A stretch of 64,000 nucleotides of DNA. Source: Pseudoalteromonas rubra. GTDB taxonomy: Bacteria; Pseudomonadota; Gammaproteobacteria; Enterobacterales; Alteromonadaceae. Below the pieces are notes generated by a model. The model was given only the letters and a program-made list of their open reading frames with translations, did no database searches and was not told the origin of the DNA. Of the stretch, positions 37,669 through 46,330 are shown in pieces; positions within the stretch are counted from its first letter, which is position 1; each line of letters opens with the position of its first letter. The translations under genes and the position numbers were made by a program. The stretch spans positions 310,001 through 374,000 of the forward strand of contig NZ_AHCD03000035.1 of the NCBI RefSeq assembly GCF_000238295.3, in the 5' to 3' direction.

Positions 37669-37935
37669 CTATTCACCTCCATCACCACCTCCATCACCAC
37701 CTCCATCACCCGGGGTGTCTGTTGAGCCGCTAAAGTACCAGCCTCTGTCGGTGTTACCAAACTCCATCTTGCGACTTATCGCGAAACTCAAAATAGAGCC
37801 AAAAACAGGCAAGAACAGCGCGATTAGCAGCAATTTTAACTTTGTTTTAAGTGTTAGTGTCGGGGTCAGACAAACCCGCGTACCAATAATTACACACAAC
37901 ACCATATGTATTGCCAACAGCCATATTAAATACAT
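37669..37935 (-). CDS. Small two-helix membrane protein with a GDGG-repeat tail
   Basis: 88 residues. Two hydrophobic helices (about 3-21 and 31-50) are joined by a short basic loop, followed by a C-terminal tail ending in three GDGG units. The tail is encoded by three exact 12-bp tandem repeats (37674-37709). AAGGA lies five bases before the ATG. No family recognised; the architecture is that of a small inner-membrane protein with a flexible acidic tail. Confidence 0.65.
   Translation of the reverse strand: MYLIWLLAIHMVLCVIIGTRVCLTPTLTLKTKLKLLLIALFLPVFGSILSFAISRKMEFGNTDRGWYFSGSTDTPGDGGGDGGGDGGE
37674..37709. repeat. Three perfect 12-bp tandem repeats (CACCTCCATCAC)
   Basis: Units at 37674-37685, 37686-37697 and 37698-37709 are identical. 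They encode the Gly-Asp tail of the small membrane protein. Such repeats can change number by slippage without shifting the frame. Confidence 0.9.
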
Positions 37936-38026
37936 AACTATCCTTATTTAATTTTGATTTCCTGGCTCAATACCTGAGCAATGCTGAATATACCCTCCCA
38001 GACCCTTAGATATTTCAAAAGAATGC

Positions 38027-38713
38027 TTAGCCCTGTTGGTTGAGAGATTGTTGAAGCTGCCTGTCACTAAGCATTGCTGCATTTCGGAGCTTTTTGAGCT
38101 CGCCTAGCAGGATTACTCTGTCAAAGCCTCGATATTCCCTGCCACTATCCGTACGTTTTTCAAGGCCACTGATTGAGTTATAGGCTTGCATATGTCCGGC
38201 ATATTGTCCGGTCGAATCAATGGAAAAGAAAAACGGAAAGGTTCGTATCGCTTCGGAGTTGACCCCAATGCCTTCAATTGCTTCGGCTCCATTGGGTGAA
38301 TAATCTGCCTCTATATAGGCCACAACAAAGTTGTCTGAGACATATTTATTCAGGTCCAGTGCCTTACGGTCTATATTTCTTGAACCTCTTTCATACATTT
38401 TCCACTTCAGCGGCTCATTATCATATTGCCATTCATAAACATATTTTCGACGCTGACCATCAATGTACTTATCAAAAACATGGCACCAGATGCACCACTC
38501 GGCGCCATACACGAGCAATACCGTTTTATTGGTTGAGTTTGCTTCCAGCAAAGCCATTTTAATGATGTTCTTTTGATCCGAACATTCGTCGTATATTTTT
38601 GCAACACCTCCTCTGCAATCGAGACTTATATCACGGGGGTATTTAGCAATTTTGCTTTTAGCAGAAGAGAAAAAAGCAACAAACAATAAGAAAAGCAGGA
38701 CTATTACTTTCAT
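38027..38713 (-). CDS. Exported thioredoxin-like protein
   Basis: 228 residues with a signal peptide (MKVIVLLFLLFVAFFSSAKS). The redox motif WCIWC lies in VLLVYGAEWCIWCHVFDKYI (about residues 66-85), preceded by a helix typical of the Thioredoxin_7/DsbD-gamma-like group. Two further cysteines (DCRGGVAKIYDEC) lie ahead of the domain. A strand with FPFFFSIDSTGQYAG follows. It probably works in the periplasm on protein disulfides, but the partner is unknown. The C-terminal helix is Gln- and Leu-rich. Confidence 0.82.
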   Translation of the reverse strand: MKVIVLLFLLFVAFFSSAKSKIAKYPRDISLDCRGGVAKIYDECSDQKNIIKMALLEANSTNKTVLLVYGAEWCIWCHVFDKYIDGQRRKYVYEWQYDNEPLKWKMYERGSRNIDRKALDLNKYVSDNFVVAYIEADYSPNGAEAIEGIGVNSEAIRTFPFFFSIDSTGQYAGHMQAYNSISGLEKRTDSGREYRGFDRVILLGELKKLRNAAMLSDRQLQQSLNQQG

Positions 38714-38920
38714 CAGTTGAACACCCTATAAAGTATGCCAGTCGGGACCTATTGAACCCTGTACTACTCACCTCTCAGATTCTCAACAGAAATTTTGTAT
38801 TTCACACGCTCACCATACCTAAGTAATTGCGTATGGATGACATTAAGGGTACAGGCTTTTTTAGAAAGCTTTATTACAGGTCTGCTTTTCGTCTACAGCC
38901 AACAGAAAATATGCTTTTAG

Positions 38921-39265
38921 TCACGTGTTGACCCAACCAATACTCAATACGTAGCGACTACCCTCAGTGATTCTGCTTACGGCATGAGGTTCTGTATCAG
39001 GTCTGAATAATTTAACCCTTGACCAGTTCAGCAAGGTATTCTGGCAGACGAATTCGCCGCCTTGTTTGGCGTGTTTGAGGATAATATTGAGCCGGTAATG
39101 TTTGCCGGAGGTGACCTGATCCACGTGTTGTTTGATTTCACTGCCCGCCGGGAAATGGATCAGGTAACAGTCGAATTTGATGGGCCAGATTGCGCCACAT
39201 AACAACATTTTATCGTAGCCCGAGTCTTGTCTTCCTGATTCCCAGCGCCATAGTTTTTTCAACAT
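38921..39265 (-). CDS. 2OG-Fe(II) oxygenase-like protein
   Basis: 114 residues. HVDQV supplies the HxD pair and HAVSRITEGSRYVLSIGWV supplies the distal His plus the Arg that would bind 2-oxoglutarate, with jelly-roll strands between (HYRLNIILKHAKQGGEFVC). It is shorter than most family members, lacking part of the N-terminal helices, so it may be a minimal form. ATG at 39265 was chosen over GTG at 39274. It lies 51 bp after the NIT-domain chemoreceptor gene on the same strand. Substrate unknown. Confidence 0.72.
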   Translation of the reverse strand: MLKKLWRWESGRQDSGYDKMLLCGAIWPIKFDCYLIHFPAGSEIKQHVDQVTSGKHYRLNIILKHAKQGGEFVCQNTLLNWSRVKLFRPDTEPHAVSRITEGSRYVLSIGWVNT

Positions 39266-39315
39266 AACCTGCACTCACATGATGTCTCGCGCAGGGCGTG
39301 TTGGTATTACTGCGC

Positions 39316-41304
39316 TTAATCAATTTTAAAATTGTCCATAGTACGTTGTAGTGTATCACTGTTTAGTTTCATATCATCAAAGAGTCGCTTTAATGCTTGT
39401 GAGGTCTTAAGTTCTTCGTTTGCTGCGTCCAATACTGCTGTGGTGTTACTGGAAATATCCTGTGCAACAACAGACTGCTGCTGCGCTGCTGTTGCTACTG
39501 AGGTCGTGAGTTGCTCCACATGAGTACTGTGGTCACTCACCTGCATGGAGACCTGCCGGGTTTGCTCCACCTCACTCATAATATTACTGGCCAGCCCGGT
39601 ATTTTCTTTGATGGCATTCACCACATTGCGACTAATGTCATTCAGGTTGCTGAGTAAAGTCGAGATCTGTTCAGATGAACCTTTACTGTTATTAGCAAGC
39701 CCCCTTACTTCATCAGCAACCACCGCGAAGCCCCGACCATGTTCGCCTGCTCTGGCCGCCTCAATAGCCGCATTAAGCGCTAACAGGTTGGTCTGATCGG
39801 CCACACTGCGGATTGAATCCAGGATAGTGTTGATCTCCTCCACCTGCTGCTCCATGTTCAATGCCATTTCATTGACCTGCTCCATATTCTGCGACAGTAC
39901 ATGCATGGCATCCAGATTACGTTGGTTGTCTTCAAGTAACTTTTTAGATTCATCATTGAGCTGATCACTGGCGTTTAACGTGTCTGACGCCGCTTTTGCG
40001 ATGTCTTCGCTGGTTGCCGCCATTTGTTCAATTGCCGCTGCGATATTGGTGGCGAGACTCTGGGTGCGCTGCGCATCTTCAGTCACATGACCGGCGGCTT
40101 TTTCCATTTGATTACCAAGCTTAGTCCCTACATTAATGGACTTGGATAACCCCACCAGCAGATCCTTAAAAGCAAACACCGTATTGTGAATGGACTCTGA
40201 GATTTTACCCAACTCATCACTAGTTTTTAGCCTCACATCTAAGGTCAGATCACCATTATTCGCCACTTTAGTCAAAATACCGGTTAGCTCATTCAGCTCA
40301 CTGCGCAACGAAGTAAACAAATGCGTATTGATCACTATGATGATAAGCATAAAAATCATAAACAACACAAACAACCAGATCATTTGACTGATCAGATCTG
40401 CTTTATACGCCTCACTGATTTCACGCGTATGTGCCCACTGGCTGTCGAGTAAAGCTTTAACGTCCTTAATTTGCCCGGTCGCCTGCGAAAACCACTGCCC
40501 ACTATTCGGTAGTTGTGAATAATCAATGTTATCGCCCTTAGCAATGGCAGTGATCACCTTATCAAGCGACTGAGCACGGCTATCAGACATCAGCTGTTTA
40601 TAGGCACTCAGCGTGTCTCCGGACAACGCCGTTTCAAGTTGCTCTTTTAACAAAGTAAGTTGCAGCTGATAGTAAGCAAGGTCCCGTTTTACAGCGTCAT
40701 CGGCAGATTGCCTGGCCAGCACCCCATTTACTTTTCCCCGTAATTGTCCTTTGCGCTCTTTGCTCTGCGCCATCAAAAATGCGATGGACAAGTTGGACGC
40801 CAGTTCCCGGTTTGTGACATAAGCCTGCATGCGCATCGCGGTATTCAGAGCAAGTTGATTGACATGACTGTAATAATTAAATGCATTTTTGCCCTGCTGT
40901 TGATCCACCTGACGCCGCAACGCGCTCTTTTCTCTCAGCAGTGTAAACAAATTAGGTAGCCACTTTTGCACTTTGTCATCGTCTTTAAACGCACCATTGT
41001 ACAAACCTTCCAGCGCAGCAACGGCAGCATCCGCTTTGATACGTTGCGCCGCCACAGCTTGTCGGGTTTGCCCGGTAGGGTTGCCCAAAAAGCCAGCCGT
41101 GAGCCCCCGCTCAACAGCATGATGATGCGCCACCTTTTCCATTGCATCCAGTAACCCTATGTAAGCGATGTCTTTTGAGGTTGCGTTAATGTCTTGCCAA
41201 TACTGATAGACGACTTTGCTAAGCAAAATAAGCACAAAAATAAGTAAGGCAGCTGAGCTAATAATAGACAATTGAATAATAGAAAAGCGCTTAAGCAGAT
41301 TCAT
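39316..41304 (-). CDS. Methyl-accepting chemotaxis protein with NIT sensor domain
   Basis: A 662-residue chemoreceptor. One N-terminal membrane helix (about 8-30) is followed by a helical periplasmic region of about 270 residues with AVERGLTAGFLGNPTGQT, the signature of the nitrate/nitrite-sensing NIT domain, then a second helix (QMIWLFVLFMIFMLIIIVIN), HAMP, and a signalling domain with the tip DQTNLLALNAAIEAARAGEH. It probably steers motility or signalling in response to nitrate or nitrite, by family inference. The start at 41304 has GGAG five bases upstream; the longer frame adds six residues. Confidence 0.93.
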   Translation of the reverse strand: MNLLKRFSIIQLSIISSAALLIFVLILLSKVVYQYWQDINATSKDIAYIGLLDAMEKVAHHHAVERGLTAGFLGNPTGQTRQAVAAQRIKADAAVAALEGLYNGAFKDDDKVQKWLPNLFTLLREKSALRRQVDQQQGKNAFNYYSHVNQLALNTAMRMQAYVTNRELASNLSIAFLMAQSKERKGQLRGKVNGVLARQSADDAVKRDLAYYQLQLTLLKEQLETALSGDTLSAYKQLMSDSRAQSLDKVITAIAKGDNIDYSQLPNSGQWFSQATGQIKDVKALLDSQWAHTREISEAYKADLISQMIWLFVLFMIFMLIIIVINTHLFTSLRSELNELTGILTKVANNGDLTLDVRLKTSDELGKISESIHNTVFAFKDLLVGLSKSINVGTKLGNQMEKAAGHVTEDAQRTQSLATNIAAAIEQMAATSEDIAKAASDTLNASDQLNDESKKLLEDNQRNLDAMHVLSQNMEQVNEMALNMEQQVEEINTILDSIRSVADQTNLLALNAAIEAARAGEHGRGFAVVADEVRGLANNSKGSSEQISTLLSNLNDISRNVVNAIKENTGLASNIMSEVEQTRQVSMQVSDHSTHVEQLTTSVATAAQQQSVVAQDISSNTTAVLDAANEELKTSQALKRLFDDMKLNSDTLQRTMDNFKID

Positions 41305-41478
41305 GGTGTCTCCGGTATTCACTTAATGAACCCAATCAACTGCTTAATGACTGGATATCCTTATTGCTATTAAAGATAGTCAAAAATCTGCAAAGTCGAC
41401 ACTATCTGAGCTGCGACTATCGTAGGCATGTCTGCGCTTTGAAGGTACAGCTAATCACCCCGAGTGGCGACTGACCTA

Positions 41479-41908
41479 CTACTCGAGCAATATCACTCTG
41501 GGATAGGCTTCTGAAGAGCGTTCATGATAAATATCGTTGAGATATTGAGCCAGTTCAGATTCATCCAGCTCGGGTGGGATCACGACATCATACCTATTTG
41601 CTTAATTAAGTGTTCTATTTTGAGGCGAGAAAATATAGTCGATAACACCGCTCTCGCGTCCTGCTATCGCTGAGGCACCTACGTCCATGTAGGCGAGGCA
41701 AAAATTTTGCTATTTAGTTCTTCTAAATGAGAAATTTTTAACGCTGTTAGCGTCAAATTTGCTCCTTCAAATAGACCAGGTATTAAGTGAAATTGGTATC
41801 ATATACCCTGACGCGCATGCCCGTATCAGAATCATTAAACAGCTGCCATTGCGCCTCAACCCGGCTTACTGACATCCGTTTGCCAAATACATTAAACCTG
41901 AATGTCAT
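41479..41908 (-). pseudogene. DUF7661-like small gene split by an inverted-repeat element
   Basis: The N-terminal half runs from ATG at 41908 (AGGAG five bases upstream) and reads MTFRFNVFGKRMSVSR through DTGMRVRVYD, then meets the element. The C-terminal half reads DVVIPPELDESELAQYL through EAYPRVILLE and stops at 41479-41481. Removing 41593-41797 plus one ATCATA copy rejoins both halves in the same frame as a 72-residue protein. The pattern (FNVFGKRMSV, VVIPPELDE, LNDIYHE) resembles the small DUF7661 family; that family name is from memory. As it stands the protein ends four residues into the element (DTNFT). Confidence 0.85.
41590..41799. mobile_element. Inverted-repeat element (MITE-like), copy A
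   Basis: About 205-210 bp without coding capacity, framed by ATACCTATTT on the left and AAATTGGTAT on the right, with imperfect terminal inverted repeats extending about 40 bp (CTTAAT...TCTATTTTGAGG against GTCTATTTGAAGGAG read from the right end). Internal landmarks shared with copies B and C are TTGAGGCGAGAAAATA, GCTGAGGCACCTAC, GCGAGGCAAAAAT and AACGCTGTTAGCGT. It is flanked by the direct repeat ATCATA at 41587-41592 and 41798-41803. It interrupts a small gene (41479-41908). A non-autonomous element moved by an unseen transposase is the likely explanation. Confidence 0.9.
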
Positions 41909-41975
41909 CCGTACTCCTAAAAATAAAACAAAGCATAACAAGCAGTTTTTACTATTTGGCAGGAAAGTCGACAGG

Positions 41976-42221
41976 CTAGCTAAAAAGCTTTTCACTAAAG
42001 TGTGGGTTGGAGGTATTGATTGTCAATTTGGTGATTTGGGTCAGTTGCACTAGGCTGGTTTGGTCCCCCACACTCAGCTTTAAACACTCATTCTTGTGCG
42101 TATCACGGCACAAATCCAGGGCCACGCCCGAGCGCTGTTCACCGCTGCTCAGTTCGATAGTCACCGGATAGTGAAACAGGCAAACAATCTCAAAATAGTC
42201 GTAGTCGCTACAACTGATCAC
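41976..42221 (-). CDS. rof: Rho-binding antiterminator (Rof-like)
   Basis: 81 residues. The opening ISCSDYDYFEIVCLFHYPVT and the LTQITKLTI strand match the Rof/YaeO family, which binds Rho and blocks its RNA entry to relieve termination. E. coli Rof has 84-86 residues. GTG at 42221 with AGGAG ten bases upstream is preferred; an upstream TTG at 42251 would overlap the ExbD-like gene. It is the last gene of the run that begins with bioB, so it may be expressed under biotin control. The role is by family. Confidence 0.82.
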   Translation of the reverse strand: MISCSDYDYFEIVCLFHYPVTIELSSGEQRSGVALDLCRDTHKNECLKLSVGDQTSLVQLTQITKLTINTSNPHFSEKLFS

Positions 42222-42225
42222 GCGC

Positions 42226-42660
42226 TTATGCTCCTGTTTTAAGTTTACCAATGACGATCCGGTTCACTGAGTGCTGTCGGAACAGGTTTGACGTCGTAAT
42301 GACATCTTCAACTGTCGCGTCTGGTGATATATACAACCAAACACTTTCTGTTGAGTCCTCAAAGCGTAACTTATCTATTAATTCACCAAGCTTGCGGCGC
42401 TCAGCCAGAGGATAGCTCACCTTTTCATACATAAAGTATAGATGGCCACTCGTTAACAATTGCACTTTAATCGCTCTGTCATGTGCACAACGGTAATGGC
42501 AATGGTTGATTGCCTTTCCTTGAATAACAGGCACAGCCTGAATGGGTGTTTCTCGAGGAATAAAGAACAGTAGTAACAGCAGGGCCAAACTTAGACCCGC
42601 GTAACTCAGTATAGAAAATACCGAGTTATCGCTGCGGTGCTGTTGACGCAAGCGGGTCAC
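42226..42660 (-). CDS. ExbD/TolR-like single-pass membrane protein
   Basis: 144 residues with one membrane helix (about 15-35) and an exported or periplasmic C-terminal domain. The order of strands and helices (VQLLTSGHLYFMYEKVSYPL, LGELIDKLRF, VWLYISPDATVEDVITTSNL, NRIVIGKL) is that of the ExbD/TolR periplasmic domain. The membrane-embedded Asp that ExbD/TolR use for proton flow is absent, and no ExbB/TonB partner is nearby. HCHYRCAHDR after the helix is unusual. It overlaps bioD by 4 bp, so it belongs to the biotin operon. I can name a fold resemblance, not a function. Confidence 0.65.
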   Translation of the reverse strand: MTRLRQQHRSDNSVFSILSYAGLSLALLLLLFFIPRETPIQAVPVIQGKAINHCHYRCAHDRAIKVQLLTSGHLYFMYEKVSYPLAERRKLGELIDKLRFEDSTESVWLYISPDATVEDVITTSNLFRQHSVNRIVIGKLKTGA

Positions 42661-43352
42661 GCATTTGCACTGTGCTGAAGGCCCAATAAATCGAGCAAAG
42701 CACTGTGAATTTGCAATTTAGGTGTCCCTTCGCTGTACGGCGCTACCGCAAGCAGAGGCGCATTTAATCGTTGTTTTAAGGTCTCCAGGTTAGCTTCATA
42801 TTCCTGCATGGCAGGATCAACCTGATTGGCCACCCACCCTACGCAGCTCAAACCGGCTGCACTAATGGCTTGCTCGGTCAAAAATGCATGGTTCAGGCAA
42901 CCCAGTTTCATCCCAACGACCAGGATCACAGGCAGTTGCTCCTGTTTAATCCAGTCGTACAAAAATTGGGTGTCGTTGATAGGTAACGCCCAGCCGCCGG
43001 CGCCTTCAACGAGCGTGTACTCTGCACCTAAGGTGCTTAATTCGCTATATTTCTCACTCAATGCCTCACAGCTAATGGTCACTCCGGCACGCTGCGCAGC
43101 AATATGAGGCGCAATAGGTGGCTCAAAACAAAATGGATTGATCTGCTCGTATTTACCATGTACAGAGGCTGCTTCCATGAGGCTCAGTGCGTCTTCGTTC
43201 ACAAGCTGACCAAAGGCCTCTTCTGCGCCTGCTGCAAGCGGTTTAAAACCGAGCGCTTTCTTGCCTCTTTGCGCCAATAACTTAAGCAGTAATGAAGACA
43301 CGTGGGTTTTGCCCACCTCAGTGTCTGTACCGGTGATAAAGAATGCACTCAT
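42657..43352 (-). CDS. bioD: Dethiobiotin synthetase
   Basis: ATP-dependent closure of the ureido ring of biotin: 7,8-diaminopelargonate + CO2 to dethiobiotin. 231 residues. It begins FFITGTDTEVGKTHVSSLLL, the P-loop of the family, with LGFKPLAAGAEE, the VEGAGGWALPIND active-site loop and VGMKLGCLNHAFLTEQAI following. It overlaps bioC by 4 bp upstream and the ExbD-like gene by 4 bp downstream. Confidence 0.97.
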   Translation of the reverse strand: MSAFFITGTDTEVGKTHVSSLLLKLLAQRGKKALGFKPLAAGAEEAFGQLVNEDALSLMEAASVHGKYEQINPFCFEPPIAPHIAAQRAGVTISCEALSEKYSELSTLGAEYTLVEGAGGWALPINDTQFLYDWIKQEQLPVILVVGMKLGCLNHAFLTEQAISAAGLSCVGWVANQVDPAMQEYEANLETLKQRLNAPLLAVAPYSEGTPKLQIHSALLDLLGLQHSANA

Positions 43353-44104
43353 AACTTAGTTAGCTCCATTAAGGCGACCTGATAACTCAACTGAGCCCGG
43401 CCATTCGTATGCGGGTACCCAGCCAATAATTTACGATATTGTGCTTTCCCCAGCAAGCCGCGACGCTGGCCTTCATGCTGTAATTGGTTGGCGCCAATCG
43501 CCTTTACTGATTTAAAGGCCGCCTGAGCCGTGCTAAAGGTTTCTTTCAGGCACATCAATTCAGCATCATCAATGACAAGCCCGGCGTCGTCGGCATGCGC
43601 CAGTAGCGCATCAAATGGGGTAAAGCGATTAACATGACAGTGCGCGTCTACGCTTTGCCAGGCCTGCTGTATTTCGCACAAAGAGCCGTCGGCTACAATG
43701 CTCAGGTAGGCTTTCCCCCCGGGCCTCAAAATCCGTTTTAGCTCTGCAAATAACCTGGCATGATCCTGACTCCACTGAATCGCAAAATTACTAAAAATAG
43801 CATCAACGCAGTTATCCGCGAGCGGTAAACTGTCCATATCCGCACAGATTTTAAGCGCATCTTCAGGACCTTGCCCCAACATACCAGCACTCAAATCCAA
43901 TGCTACTAATTGCGTACAACGCTGACTTAACGCGTCGTAATGCTGCATGGGACCTGCGCCTAAGTCTAAAAGTCTGTTACATCGCTGAGTGATTTTCTTA
44001 AGTAAGATCTCTGCGGCCTGTTGCTGGACATTCGCATGCTGCACGTAAACCTGAGATGCACGCGAAAAACGCGAGGCAACCTGTGCTTTTACTGAAACAC
44101 TCAT
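43349..44104 (-). CDS. bioC: Malonyl-ACP O-methyltransferase
   Basis: Methylates malonyl-ACP with S-adenosylmethionine so that the fatty-acid machinery can build the pimelate chain of biotin. 251 residues. The SAM site LLDLGAGPMQHYDALSQRC (about 43-61) and the post-motif FSNFAIQWSQDHARLFAEL are visible. It overlaps bioF and bioD by 4 bp each. No bioH-like esterase gene is in this window. Confidence 0.95.
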   Translation of the reverse strand: MSVSVKAQVASRFSRASQVYVQHANVQQQAAEILLKKITQRCNRLLDLGAGPMQHYDALSQRCTQLVALDLSAGMLGQGPEDALKICADMDSLPLADNCVDAIFSNFAIQWSQDHARLFAELKRILRPGGKAYLSIVADGSLCEIQQAWQSVDAHCHVNRFTPFDALLAHADDAGLVIDDAELMCLKETFSTAQAAFKSVKAIGANQLQHEGQRRGLLGKAQYRKLLAGYPHTNGRAQLSYQVALMELTKL

Positions 44105-45234
44105 ATCGCCTCCTTAAGAGCATTTAGCAAGGTATCTATGTCTGCTGAGGTGTGCGCCGCAGTCAGGGTGATACGTAACCGGGCAGCATTTTGCGGTACT
44201 GTCGGTGGCCGGATGGCAGTCAACCATATTCCCTGCGCTTTCAATTGCTGTTGGGCTGCAAGTGCGTTATCTGCCGAGCCAAGCACAACAGGCTGTATGG
44301 CCGTTGTCGATGGCAGAACAGGAATACCCAGTTTCGCCGCTGTTTGAGTGAAATAGGCAATGTTATCTTTTAATGCTGCTCTTTGTGAGCTGGCACTGCG
44401 TAACTTAGTAAACTGCTTTATTGCAATTTCTGTCAGCATTGGCGACATTGCCGTGGAGTAAATGTATTCGCGACTGAATTGCAATAAATACTGCTGCACA
44501 CGCTCACTACACAACACCGCAGCGCCCTGACAAGCCATCGCTTTACCAAAGGTGATCACCAACAACTCTGGTTTAACACCACTGTCAATACTGCCAAGCC
44601 CGTTATCACCCAACACGCCTAGTGCATGGGCATCATCAACCATCAGCCAGGCATTGTGCGTCTTTGCAAGCTGAGCGATATCCTCCAAAGGCGCGCAATC
44701 GCCGTCCATCGAAAATACACCTTCAGTCACTATCAGTTTGTTTTTTGCTTTAGACTTTTCCAGTCTCGCACGCAAATGAGTGATATCGTTGTGATTAAAC
44801 CGCGTCAGCTTGGCCTGACTGTGTAATGCACCATCCAGCAAGCTGGCATGATTAAGCTTGTCCTGAAACAACTCAGATTCACGCCCTACAGCCGGATCGT
44901 TAAATAGCGCCTGAATCACGCTGGTATTCGCAGCAAAACCACTGGCGAACAACAATGCCCTGTCGAAACCAAAAGCATCACACAACTGTGCCTCAAAAGC
45001 CGAGTGGACTGATTGAAACCCCGTCACCAGCGCCGAACTGCGACTGCCGGGCTGAGCCGTCAGGCTAAGTGTTTCATCGGCCAAAGCAAGATAATCATTG
45101 CTGGCAAAATTCAGATAAGCTTTGCCGTCAACTTCGATTTCACGGGCTGACACTTTGCCTATACACTGACGACGACGCAGTAAAGACGCCGCAGCCCTGG
45201 CTTGAAGGGCTGCATCGATGAACTCAAAAGCCAT
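44101..45234 (-). CDS. bioF: 8-amino-7-oxononanoate synthase
   Basis: PLP enzyme that condenses pimeloyl-ACP with alanine. 377 residues. YLNFASNDYLALA near the N-terminus, EGVFSMDGDCAPLEDIAQLA, VDDAHALGVLGDNGLGS, and the PLP lysine in ITFGKAMACQGAAVLCSE are characteristic. It starts directly after bioB with no gap and overlaps bioC by 4 bp. Confidence 0.97.
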   Translation of the reverse strand: MAFEFIDAALQARAAASLLRRRQCIGKVSAREIEVDGKAYLNFASNDYLALADETLSLTAQPGSRSSALVTGFQSVHSAFEAQLCDAFGFDRALLFASGFAANTSVIQALFNDPAVGRESELFQDKLNHASLLDGALHSQAKLTRFNHNDITHLRARLEKSKAKNKLIVTEGVFSMDGDCAPLEDIAQLAKTHNAWLMVDDAHALGVLGDNGLGSIDSGVKPELLVITFGKAMACQGAAVLCSERVQQYLLQFSREYIYSTAMSPMLTEIAIKQFTKLRSASSQRAALKDNIAYFTQTAAKLGIPVLPSTTAIQPVVLGSADNALAAQQQLKAQGIWLTAIRPPTVPQNAARLRITLTAAHTSADIDTLLNALKEAI

Positions 45235-46278
45235 TTAGTTGGCTTCGTAGAACAATTCAGACGTTGCTTTATCTGCGATTGCAGAATTCAGAGACGCTTC
45301 ATAGGCCTCGTCTGAATAATCCTGACGTTTCTCCGGTTGCATGCCCAGCTTTTTAAGCAGGTTCATATCTGCATCGGCTTCGGGGTTCTCTGTGGTGAGT
45401 AGCTTATCGCCGTAAAAAATCGAGTTTGCACCTGCAAAGAAACACATAGACTGCATTTGCTCGTTCATTGCTGTACGACCCGCAGATAAACGCACATAGC
45501 TGTATGGCATCATAATACGTGCAACCGCAATGGTACGGATAAACTCAAAGTGATCTAAATCTTCAACGTCTTCTAGGGGGGTACCAGCCACTTTAACCAG
45601 CATGTTAATTGGCACACTTTCTGGTTGTTTAGGTAGATTCGCTAGCTGCATAAGCAGACCGTAACGGTCAGAGGCTTGCTCACCCATACCTACAATCCCG
45701 CCCGAACAGACTTTCATACCGGCATCACGGACGTGGTCGAGTGTATCCAGACGGTCCTGATAAGTACGTGTGGTAATGATCTGTTCGTAGTACTCAGGTG
45801 ACGTGTCCAGGTTGTGGTTGTAGTAATCTAAGCCTGCTTCTCTGAGTGCATGTGCTTTGTCATTATCCAGCTTGCCCAGCGTCATACATGTCTCAAGGCC
45901 CAGCTCTCTGACTTCGCGCACCATCTTTTCGATATAAGGCATGTCGCGATCTTTTGGATCAGACCAGGCAGCACCCATACAAAAACGCGTTGCGCCCTTT
46001 TCTTTGGCCACCTTGGCTTGCGCAACCACTTTTTCGACTTCCATCAGGCGTTCACGTTCCAGATCGGTTTTGTAGTGGCCCGACTGAGGACAATATTTAC
46101 AATCTTCCGGACAAGCGCCTGTTTTAATAGACAAGAGTGTAGAGATCTGTACTTCATTGGGATTAAAGTTTTTTCTGTGGATGCTCGCGGCATGAAACAA
46201 CAGATCGTTGAATGGCATTTCAAATAGTGCTTTAACTTCTTTATGCGTCCAATCGTGACGTACTGTGCCCAATTCCAT
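45235..46278 (-). CDS. bioB: Biotin synthase
   Basis: Radical SAM enzyme that inserts sulfur into dethiobiotin. 347 residues. The cluster motif CPEDCKYC (C-x3-C-x2-C) lies in TGACPEDCKYCPQSGHY (about residues 52-68); YNHNLDTSPEYYEQI and GGIVGMGE are other family segments. It is the first gene of the bioBFCD run and faces bioA across a 114-bp region that carries the BirA operator and a good promoter. Confidence 0.98.
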   Translation of the reverse strand: MELGTVRHDWTHKEVKALFEMPFNDLLFHAASIHRKNFNPNEVQISTLLSIKTGACPEDCKYCPQSGHYKTDLERERLMEVEKVVAQAKVAKEKGATRFCMGAAWSDPKDRDMPYIEKMVREVRELGLETCMTLGKLDNDKAHALREAGLDYYNHNLDTSPEYYEQIITTRTYQDRLDTLDHVRDAGMKVCSGGIVGMGEQASDRYGLLMQLANLPKQPESVPINMLVKVAGTPLEDVEDLDHFEFIRTIAVARIMMPYSYVRLSAGRTAMNEQMQSMCFFAGANSIFYGDKLLTTENPEADADMNLLKKLGMQPEKRQDYSDEAYEASLNSAIADKATSELFYEAN

Positions 46279-46330
46279 AATTATTCTCTTCTTTTGACTG
46301 ACATTTTTTAGTCAGTTGTTATGACGGTGA

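Noticed and set aside
37674..37709. CRISPR-like repeated units
   Set aside because: Three contiguous 12-bp units with no spacers, inside a reading frame that they encode.
42226..42660. True ExbD/TolR proton-channel subunit
   Set aside because: The membrane Asp and any ExbB/TolQ or TonB partner are missing; only the fold pattern is kept.
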